Of a stretch of DNA of 6,032 nucleotides, positions 1-5,155 are shown one piece after another. A program made the translations under genes and the position numbers. The first letter of the stretch is position 1. Each line of letters starts with the position of its first letter. The DNA comes from Leptospirillum sp. (lineage in GTDB: Bacteria > Nitrospirota > Leptospirillia > Leptospirillales > Leptospirillaceae). Below the pieces are notes generated by a model. That model had not been told where the DNA came from. It did not search any database and saw only the letters and a list, made by a program, of their open reading frames with translations. The stretch spans positions 1-6,032 of the forward strand of contig DAHWKF010000117.1 of assembly GCA_027343785.1 (NCBI GenBank), written 5' to 3'.

Positions 1-1602
1 CGATCTCCCGACGGCAAGATCCTGCCGTTTCAACCGGGATCCCCCCTGCAATCCTCCTGGATCGAACTGGGATTCGCTCCAAGTGGAGGAGGAAAGAGCG
101 TCTTCTCGAACGCCCTGAACCTGTCGCTCTGTCTTCTTCCCGGACTCAGGCGCCTTCCCCGGATCGCCATTCTGGACATCGGACCGTCGTCCTCCGGCCT
201 GATCTCCCTTCTGAAGGGGGCCTTGCCGTCCGACAAAAAACACCTGGCGGCCCATTACCGGGTGACGATGAGTCCGGAATACGCGGTCAACCCGTTCGAC
301 CTCCCCCTGGGATACCGGATGCCTCTTCCGGCTCACCGGGCATTCCTCGCAAACTTCCTGACGCTTCTCGCGACCCCTCTGGGAGCCGACGATCCCTACG
401 ACGGGATCGCGGGAATCGCCGGTCTTGTGATCGACCGGGCGTACTCCTCCCTCGAAGACCGGGACGCGAACGCGTCTCCCCGGGAATACGCCCCCCACGT
501 GGATCCGGTCGTCGACCGGGCGCTGTCCGAAATCTCTTTCCCCTTTGAAAGATACTCGAAGCTCTACTGGTGGGACATCGTGGACGCCCTTTTCGATCAG
601 GAAAAAATCCGGGAGGCTTGGCTCGCCCAAACCCATGCCGTTCCGAACCTTCGGGACATTCCGTCCATCGCTTCCGATCCGGCCGTGGTCTCCGAGTACC
701 GTCTGAACACCCCGACGGGGGAGCAGGCGGTCGAGTATTTCAAGCGGCGGATCCAGGAGGCGATCCGGGAATACCCGATCCTGGCGGGTGAAACGAAGTT
801 CGACCTGGGGGAGGCCCGGGTGGTGGCGCTTGATCTCGACGCGGTCTGTCCCAAGGGGACCGGCCCGGCCGCACGGCAGACGGCGGTCATGTACCTCCTG
901 GGCCGCTACATGCTCGTCCGGGACTTCTTTCTCGACGCGGAAGAGGCGGTTCTGGCTCCGGACCGGTACAAGGCGTTCCACCTCGACCGGGCGCGGGATC
1001 TCAAGGAGGACGCCAAGCGACTCGTCTTCGACGAGTTCCACCGGACTGATGCGGCCCCGCTCGTGCGGACCCAGGTCCTGACGGACATCCGGGAAGGAAG
1101 GAAACGGGGTGTCCAGATCGCCCTGTTTTCGCAATCCATCAACGACTTCGACGAGACGATGGTGGACCTGTCGACTTCGGTCTGGATCCTGGGGGCGGCC
1201 ACCAAGCAGGCGATCGACAAGGCGGGCGCGATCTTCGGGTTTTCGGAGAGCGTTCTCTCGGCGATGGAGAAGATCGGGGCCCCGTCGAAAGCCGGGGCAA
1301 ACCTGATCGCGAGGCTGGTCACGAACAAGGGAACCTTCCAGCAGTTCGTGACCAACACCCTGGGGCCGATCGAGCTGTGGTCGTTTTCGACGACCGCCCA
1401 GGATGCGGCGATCCGGGACGCCCTCTACAGGCTTCTGGGACCGGTAGAGGCCCGGAAGAGGCTCGCCGCCCGGTTCCCGGGAGGCTCGGCCCGGGAGGAG
1501 ATCGAACGCCGGTCCCAGGTCATGAAGGACCGGGGAGAAAGCGGGGACTCAGGCCCGACGGTCGTTCAGCAGATTGTGGAGGAGATGGGGAGGGAGGGGT
1601 GA
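1..1602 (+). CDS. icmB: Type IVB secretion/conjugation ATPase, DotO/IcmB/TraU family (5'-partial)
   Basis: The reading frame is open from base 1 and ends at TGA 1600-1602, giving 533 residues. Family members are about 1000 residues, so this is roughly the C-terminal half. The TTG at 223 is internal and not a start, because the ATP-binding loop lies upstream of it. Visible motifs, numbered from the first codon: Walker A as APSGGGKS at residues 26-33 (bases 76-99), followed by the family-typical stretch around IAILDIGPSSSGLISLL; INPFD-like NPFDLPLG; Walker B VFDEFH with D344-E345 (about 1030-1035); and the SQS motif with Gln378 (about 1132). The family is a VirB4-like cytoplasmic ATPase that energises the Dot/Icm translocon or the IncI-type (R64 Tra) conjugation machine at the inner membrane. 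All ATPase motifs are intact, so the visible part looks functional. The last bases lie directly at the compositional break, and the next backbone gene on this strand appears only at 5156. A dedicated T4BSS and a conjugative element cannot be told apart from this gene alone. Confidence 0.85.
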   Translation, partial: RSPDGKILPFQPGSPLQSSWIELGFAPSGGGKSVFSNALNLSLCLLPGLRRLPRIAILDIGPSSSGLISLLKGALPSDKKHLAAHYRVTMSPEYAVNPFDLPLGYRMPLPAHRAFLANFLTLLATPLGADDPYDGIAGIAGLVIDRAYSSLEDRDANASPREYAPHVDPVVDRALSEISFPFERYSKLYWWDIVDALFDQEKIREAWLAQTHAVPNLRDIPSIASDPAVVSEYRLNTPTGEQAVEYFKRRIQEAIREYPILAGETKFDLGEARVVALDLDAVCPKGTGPAARQTAVMYLLGRYMLVRDFFLDAEEAVLAPDRYKAFHLDRARDLKEDAKRLVFDEFHRTDAAPLVRTQVLTDIREGRKRGVQIALFSQSINDFDETMVDLSTSVWILGAATKQAIDKAGAIFGFSESVLSAMEKIGAPSKAGANLIARLVTNKGTFQQFVTNTLGPIELWSFSTTAQDAAIRDALYRLLGPVEARKRLAARFPGGSAREEIERRSQVMKDRGESGDSGPTVVQQIVEEMGREG

Positions 1603-2156
1603 GGTCTGATCCTAAATCAATCATGAAATCCAAATACCCAAAATTTTTTATAGACTTAGGGCCAGTTGTCAGAGCCTGTGTGCACTCGACGATGAAAACG
1701 GTCTCATCATCCTTGGCAAAGATGTCAATCTGACGACCTGGGGCATCCTGACCTAATTTGATCGTAAAATCCCTACCGGCGTTGAGTTCCTTGAACCCTA
1801 GCCTGTAAAGAAGACACCAAACATCATCTTCCAATTGCCGGTCGGGGGGCTTTGGCTTGGACATGCGGACCGATTTCTTGTTTCGCTTAACTACGGACCA
1901 GCCGTCCTGCTCCTCACCCTGGACCTTGGTGGTAAGTGCATCATTTTTGCCAGCGGTAACGGTTTTTTCGTCGACGCTTTTGGAGCGGGAACCGTTGATC
2001 TTTTTTGCTTCATCACCAACAACGAGCCCATCCGTGAAACTTACCATTTGCCCCCTAGCGCACAATGGATTTAACGTAGTCTCCTCAAAATTTGGCAACG
2101 TCCCGCCCTTTATCCAGAACGGTCTCAAGAATGAAAAATTTAGTAGGACCGTTCAT
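1520..2156 (-). pseudogene. Truncated, frameshifted nuclease-like protein (Mrr/PD-(D/E)XK-type core)
   Basis: Translation most likely begins at ATG 2156-2154, which overlaps the R-M stop codon (ATGA) and has AGGAGA at 2171-2166 nine bases upstream. That frame gives 23 residues (ending DKGRDVAKF) and stops at TGA 2087-2085. A frame shifted by +1, open from TTG 2128, continues smoothly with EETTLNPLCARG and VSFTDGLVVGDEAKK. It then has a charged linker and a compact domain QLEDDVWCLLYRLGF...RQIDIFAKDDETVFIVECTQ (about 1831-1680). The D (codon 1726-1724) and the E (codon 1687-1685) suit the D...ExK core of Mrr-like nucleases, but the Lys position is Thr (E-C-T). Similar N-terminal domains occur in DGQHR/phosphorothioation-associated proteins; that link comes from memory and is tentative. 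Recognisable sequence stops near KSIKNF (about 1640), where the rest of a longer protein should follow. Downstream the frame runs antisense through the last 83 bases of icmB to a stop at 1522-1520. With two lesions it is probably a dead remnant of an R-M partner gene. Confidence 0.6.
2085..2091 (-). other. +1 frameshift point TTT-TGA in the nuclease-like gene
   Basis: In the frame of the well-supported ATG at 2156 the codons read GCC AAA TTT TGA. Slipping by one base re-pairs the Phe tRNA perfectly on the second TTT (2089-2087) and continues with GAG GAG ACT in the long open frame. This is either a one-base insertion in a run of four T, or a recoding site of the same logic as prfB (slippery codon followed by UGA). 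The Shine-Dalgarno-like spacer stimulator of prfB is not present at the right distance: GGGCGGG lies about 11 bases before the TTT. Together with the missing 3' end, a plain mutation is the more likely reading. Confidence 0.5.
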
Positions 2157-4693
2157 AGGTGATGGTCTCCTGGGTTTGACTGGAAATATGGGCCGAGAAA
2201 GCGCTCGCCGTTGAAGTGGATGAGATGAGTAGGCGCATCGGCGCACCAGACTTCTGTTTCCCAAGAGATTTCATTTAAGTAACGACCCATAATACCGCGA
2301 CTTGGGAAGGCCGTAACATAAACAAGACCTGGCTTCGCGCCCTTGAAAAGAGCAGACAACTCGTTGTGACGCTTAGGATCGACGGGACCGTGGCTGGTAA
2401 CGGATTCTACCAGTAGCAGCCAGTCCTTTTTTACAAAATACAGCACCACGTCCGGCATCTTTCCATGCCGATCCACCGTAACTCCAAGCATCGCCAGCCG
2501 TTCTTTCTGGAAGTAACCGCCCTTATCTCCAGTATCGCCGACATAGATGACCTCAGATCCGGGTGCGAAACGCGGGGCAAAGTCAATGATAATTTTCTTG
2601 ATCAGTTCGCTATGCGCGCCAGGTGTGAGCGTGATCTCCTTCCCGTCTGCAAACTGAACAGGAATCATTTTCATCTCTCGGTGATTAGCCCATTTAGAAG
2701 CCAAAGTTTTCTGTTCTTTCAGATAGCTTTTGAGCGTCTCCTCCCACTTGTCTGTCCCGAAGGTCAGGATGACAGTATAAGCTTCCTCGCTGATTTGGTA
2801 ACAGGCTTTGGGGCTGTTGACGGGGCGCGCCGGTTCATCCGGGTTATAGAGCGCTATCCCGGCTTCCACAAGCTGATGCATGGTCTGGCGGCGAAAGGTT
2901 TCTCGGGTATTAGGTGCATAATTTTCCCCATAATGTTCTCGTGCGAAATCCATGATGGGTGTGATCCCCATGAGCGGCCGCTCCAGCATGTTCCAAACAC
3001 CATTGGGCTTGAGATTTAAAAGAGCCAGAAGGGTAAGTGCCGACCGTTTGTTTTGCTGACTCCGCGGCATTCCGAGCAAGGTGAGAATCTTAAGCGCATC
3101 CTCAATTTTCTGTTGCGCCTGCAGCGGGTTATTGTCGTTATTCATGTGAGATAGTTCCCCCTCAATGATATTGTCGATTTCCCGTTGGGAAAGAACCGCG
3201 CTGGCAACCCCCTCCCCGATGCGTTCCAAAACCTCCCGGGGTGGATATTTAAGCGCCCGTAGATCGGTTGCATTGACCTGTGTGTGTCCATTGAACTGCC
3301 GGAAATATCGATCCACAAGCCCACTGTTGAGATAAAGAGCCAGACCTCGTGCCAATGCAGGCGAGATTCCGGACTGTTTCACGTGAAAAACGTTGAGGTG
3401 GTTTTCGAAACCGACCATCTCACCAGGCAGGTTGGATGTATAAACCGATGCGACAATCCGGCGACGCTCTTCTTTGGATGTAAAACGTTTTGTCACCACG
3501 AAATAACCTTTGTTCTCCCAGAGCCACTTCCGGCTTTCTGGAGAAACGCGGATCGCATTAGGCTTCTTCATAACTTTGGGCCAGACCAGTACACCGTTTT
3601 GAAAATGTGCGGGATAAAGAATCGGGACGGTTCCTTTTTCGGGTTGCGCTCGCAGATCATCTTTCAGTCGGAAATCGACTACCGGGCCTGTGGACACGTC
3701 CACGCCAATATCCGCCAGAGTGGCCGTGAATTGGGCTAAGCGGTCCACGATCCACTGTTCAAAATCATTGACGGCTATGTGGACAAAGTGTTCGGAATCG
3801 CTGGCACGGATCACGCTGTCGAACGGGACAGTGCGCTGGGTCATATCCTCGGCAACAAAATGACCGTCTGTGCCGATATGGAAATTTCCTCCATGGCTAG
3901 TGGTAATCATCACCTTGGAAGGCTTTTCACCTTTAACCGCATGCAGGATGATATTTTCCTGGAGGACTTCATCGTCCTTAAAGGCGTTGTTTCGCTTCTC
4001 GAAGATGTGGATACGTCTCAGTCCCATCATCTTGAAGAATTTCTTTCGGAACAGTTTGAAATAAGGTCCGTTGCAAAAAGAACGGGGCACAATGGCAACC
4101 ATCTCTCCACCATCTCGAAGGCGCTGCGCTGCGAGATACATGAAGCCCGTATAAAGATTTGAAGTTTCGATACCCGCCTCACGCAACGCGGCACGGTGTA
4201 CAGAATCGGAATTGATCTTCCTGTATGGCGGATTCATGATGACGTGTGAGAACCCGTCGCTGTCCCTCCGCTCCAAGTCGAAGATGTCGGGTTGCCTCCC
4301 CCCGACATGGCCGAGGATAAAATCCTCATCATACAACTCGGCGCTGGCCTTGATCTGCGCCTGGCGGCACTGCACCACAGCTTCATCCAGCGTATTTCGT
4401 AGATAGGTGGTCAGGATCGGCTCGATCTCATAGGTGAAAAGGGACACGGAAAGGGGCTTTGTCGCAGCTGCGCAAATCCGTTCCACAAAGGCCGCCGTCA
4501 ATGAGCCGACCCCCGCGCCAGGATCGAGCAGTCGGATGTCGCCAGACACATCTGAAAACAGACTCGCCATGAACCGTCCAATGGGAACAGGTGTCATGAA
4601 CTGTCCGAGGTCCGAACGCCTGCGCGGGTCTAACTTGAGCGTGGCATCAACCCGGTAGAACTCTGACGTATCAGCAAAGGCGGGTTGGTTCAT
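2153..4693 (-). CDS. Fused type II restriction-modification enzyme: PstI-type N6-adenine methyltransferase + BsuBI/PstI endonuclease
   Basis: One 846-residue chain carries both halves of a BsuBI/PstI-type R-M system. Residues 1-516 are a gamma-type N6-adenine methyltransferase: motif X GQFMTP (30-35), SAM-binding LLDPGAGVGS (55-64), acidic EIEP (89-92), catalytic NPPY (154-157), then a target-recognition region with WPKV and GHTQVNATDLRALK near 467-482. Residues 517-846 match the whole family endonuclease: SQQNKRSALTLLALLNLKP (545-563), GDTGDKGGYF (719-728), the PD...E core with D748 and E763 in PDVV and VESVTSHGPV, PKRHNEL (773-779), and the conserved end WETEVW...HLIHFNGERFLGP (811-835). 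Both lengths fit the free enzymes (about 500 and 320 residues). The family recognises CTGCAG and methylates its adenine; this enzyme's specificity is inferred. The start ATG has AAGGTGGAG (4707-4699) five bases upstream. The stop overlaps the next gene's ATG, so the two were probably coupled. Fusion is unusual, because these enzymes are normally separate proteins. Motifs look intact and no frameshift is seen. Confidence 0.9.
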   Translation of the reverse strand: MNQPAFADTSEFYRVDATLKLDPRRRSDLGQFMTPVPIGRFMASLFSDVSGDIRLLDPGAGVGSLTAAFVERICAAATKPLSVSLFTYEIEPILTTYLRNTLDEAVVQCRQAQIKASAELYDEDFILGHVGGRQPDIFDLERRDSDGFSHVIMNPPYRKINSDSVHRAALREAGIETSNLYTGFMYLAAQRLRDGGEMVAIVPRSFCNGPYFKLFRKKFFKMMGLRRIHIFEKRNNAFKDDEVLQENIILHAVKGEKPSKVMITTSHGGNFHIGTDGHFVAEDMTQRTVPFDSVIRASDSEHFVHIAVNDFEQWIVDRLAQFTATLADIGVDVSTGPVVDFRLKDDLRAQPEKGTVPILYPAHFQNGVLVWPKVMKKPNAIRVSPESRKWLWENKGYFVVTKRFTSKEERRRIVASVYTSNLPGEMVGFENHLNVFHVKQSGISPALARGLALYLNSGLVDRYFRQFNGHTQVNATDLRALKYPPREVLERIGEGVASAVLSQREIDNIIEGELSHMNNDNNPLQAQQKIEDALKILTLLGMPRSQQNKRSALTLLALLNLKPNGVWNMLERPLMGITPIMDFAREHYGENYAPNTRETFRRQTMHQLVEAGIALYNPDEPARPVNSPKACYQISEEAYTVILTFGTDKWEETLKSYLKEQKTLASKWANHREMKMIPVQFADGKEITLTPGAHSELIKKIIIDFAPRFAPGSEVIYVGDTGDKGGYFQKERLAMLGVTVDRHGKMPDVVLYFVKKDWLLLVESVTSHGPVDPKRHNELSALFKGAKPGLVYVTAFPSRGIMGRYLNEISWETEVWCADAPTHLIHFNGERFLGPYFQSNPGDHHL
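3143..3163 (-). promoter_or_regulatory. Possible internal ribosome binding site and start (Met517) for a free endonuclease
   Basis: At the exact methyltransferase/endonuclease boundary there is an in-frame ATG (3145-3143) followed by MNNDNN, as expected for a native endonuclease N-terminus. GAGGGGGA at 3163-3156 lies ten bases upstream, an acceptable Shine-Dalgarno spacing. Starting here would give a 330-residue endonuclease, close to PstI and BsuBI in size. The motif could be a leftover of the ancestral separate gene or still be used. The G-run is an imperfect match to the anti-SD sequence, so activity is uncertain. Confidence 0.4.
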
Positions 4694-4707
4694 TCGTTCT
4701 CCACCTT
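4694..4707 (-). promoter_or_regulatory. Ribosome binding site of the fused R-M gene
   Basis: AAGGTGGAG at 4707-4699 sits five bases before ATG 4693-4691 and fixes this start codon. No clear -35/-10 pair was found in the 110 bases upstream, so the gene may be read from the promoter of the 76-aa gene. Confidence 0.65.
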
Positions 4708-4757
4708 AGTTTTGGAGCGGAAGATCCAACGCGAGCTCCGCCCCACCCTTTTGATAT

Positions 4758-4777
4758 CCTGATTAACACTAATCAGG
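4758..4777. repeat. Perfect palindrome upstream of the R-M gene (candidate operator)
   Basis: CCTGATTA, a four-base centre ACAC, and TAATCAGG form a perfect 8-bp inverted repeat 65-84 bases before the R-M start codon, in the 110-nt gap between the 76-aa gene and the enzyme. Read on the - strand it is followed by ATATCAAAAGG without a U-run, so it is not a normal terminator for the upstream gene. On the + strand it is followed by TAGTTTTT, and a weak terminator in that direction is possible. Position and symmetry fit a regulator-binding site controlling the enzyme, but no C-protein gene is visible here. Confidence 0.45.
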
Positions 4778-4804
4778 TAGTTTTTAATCGTCAGTCGAAA
4801 AAAC

Positions 4805-5035
4805 TCATGATCTTACTCTGGGTGATTGGTTTAGAAGACGCTGTTTTTCAATGTAAATTCGAGCTGCTTCTTCTGTTTTAAATTTTTCCAGAACAATCCC
4901 CAAAATGTTGACGACATCAAAATAGACTTCGATGACTTTTTCCGACTTCGGATCCGAAACATCAACAACTTCAACCCTACGGATGGTCAACCCACCGATA
5001 GGAGAACCAAGGTTAGTTGGTCTAATCGTCAACAT
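4805..5035 (-). CDS. 76-aa protein of unknown function
   Basis: The ATG at 5035-5033 has an excellent ribosome binding site (GGGGGGAGGG at 5054-5045, nine bases away), and an extended -10 promoter lies a short distance upstream, so this small gene is very likely real. I do not recognise the family. The N-terminal half alternates hydrophobic and polar residues as in beta strands (LTIRRVEVVDV, KVIEVYFDVVNILGIVL). The C-terminal part (TEEAARIYIEKQRLL) looks like a single amphipathic helix ending in a basic tail. There is no signal peptide, membrane segment, Cys/His cluster or obvious helix-turn-helix, so a classical R-M controller protein is not supported. The G+C is the lowest of the coding regions here. 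It precedes the R-M gene by 110 nt on the same strand and may share its transcript. An accessory or regulatory role for the cassette is only a guess. Confidence 0.7.
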   Translation of the reverse strand: MLTIRPTNLGSPIGGLTIRRVEVVDVSDPKSEKVIEVYFDVVNILGIVLEKFKTEEAARIYIEKQRLLNQSPRVRS

Positions 5036-5067
5036 TTTCTAATTCCCTCCCCCCAATTTTTCCTCCC

Positions 5068-5076
5068 ATCATAACA
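5068..5076 (-). promoter_or_regulatory. Extended -10 promoter for the 76-aa gene (and probably the cassette)
   Basis: On the - strand the bases 5076-5068 read TGT-TATGAT, an extended -10 element with a five-of-six match to TATAAT. Transcription would begin near 5061, leaving a leader of about 25 bases that contains the strong Shine-Dalgarno sequence. A TTGAAA (5106-5101) lies too far upstream (27-base gap) to be a normal -35 partner, which an extended -10 does not need. Confidence 0.4.
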
Positions 5077-5086
5077 AAAAACCCGC

Positions 5087-5104
5087 CTTCTTTCTTTCTT
5101 TTTC
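5087..5104 (+). repeat. Short polypyrimidine CTTT-type tract
   Basis: CCTTCTTTCTTTCTTTTTC is a short run of imperfect TTTC units between the two divergent genes. It separates the two putative promoters. Such tracts can slip in length and alter spacing, but with only three or so units this is at most a minor point. Confidence 0.4.
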
Positions 5105-5128
5105 AAATAATTAATTATATGGTATTGT
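5100..5128 (+). promoter_or_regulatory. Weak promoter candidate for the membrane-protein gene
   Basis: TTTTCA (5100-5105) and TATTGT (5123-5128), each four of six to the sigma-70 consensus, are separated by 17 bases. The start point would fall near 5135, just before the ribosome binding site. The strip is AT-rich, so chance matches are likely. The interest is that insertion of the cassette would have cut this gene off from the upstream operon promoter. Confidence 0.25.
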
Positions 5129-5139
5129 TTATTACCATA
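5118..5139. repeat. Inverted repeat over the putative promoter of the membrane-protein gene
   Basis: TATGGTA (5118-5124) and TACCATA (5133-5139) form a perfect 7-bp inverted repeat with an 8-base centre. It covers the candidate -10 box and ends four bases before the Shine-Dalgarno sequence. Its form suits an operator; as an RNA hairpin it would sit immediately upstream of the ribosome binding site. Its sequence differs from the palindrome at 4758, so the same regulator is not implied. Confidence 0.4.
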
Positions 5140-5142
5140 AGT

Positions 5143-5155
5143 AAGGAGGGTTCCG
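5143..5155 (+). promoter_or_regulatory. Ribosome binding site of the membrane-protein gene
   Basis: AAGGAGGG at 5143-5150 is a near-perfect Shine-Dalgarno sequence five bases before ATG 5156. It is the main evidence for choosing this start and this frame in a region where other frames are also open. Confidence 0.75.

Larger units (their letters stand above)
1603..5140. mobile_element. Inserted lower-GC defence cassette between two backbone genes
   Basis: Base composition and codon use change abruptly just after the icmB stop codon and again just before the ribosome binding site of the + strand gene at 5156. All three genes between these points are on the - strand, against the flanking genes. 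The left edge is further marked by a nuclease-like gene whose recognisable part stops at about 1640, after which its frame continues only as antisense of icmB. No integrase, transposase, tRNA target, terminal inverted repeat or convincing target duplication was found, so the mechanism of entry is unknown and both edges are approximate. The right edge could be placed anywhere from about 4700 to 5140 if the 76-aa gene belongs to the backbone, but that gene's low GC argues for including it. This is an inference from composition, orientation and the truncated gene. Confidence 0.5.

Noticed and set aside
906..1358. 150-codon open frame on the - strand within icmB.
   Set aside because: It is antisense to the conserved ATPase core, and its Ser/Arg-rich composition is typical of a shadow frame.
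2465..3019. 184-codon open frame on the + strand.
   Set aside because: It is fully antisense to the endonuclease half, has no ribosome binding site and shows no recognisable protein pattern. The same holds for the + strand frames at 3284-3739 and 3779-4162.
3119..3124. A single CTGCAG (the PstI/BsuBI family site) lies inside the R-M gene itself, close to the fusion join.
   Set aside because: One or two such hexamers are expected by chance in 6 kb. One occurrence shows neither avoidance nor enrichment.
4758..4790. Rho-independent terminator at the palindrome.
   Set aside because: The stem is only 8 bp and AT-rich. There is no U-run in the direction of the known genes, and on the + strand no gene ends just upstream.
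1584..5069. Similar purine-rich strings near the two edges (GATGGGGAGGG at about 1585; GATGGGAGG on the - strand at about 5062-5070), considered as terminal repeats.
   Set aside because: The match is short, inexact and low-complexity. The left copy lies inside conserved icmB coding sequence and the right one is part of a Shine-Dalgarno-rich leader.
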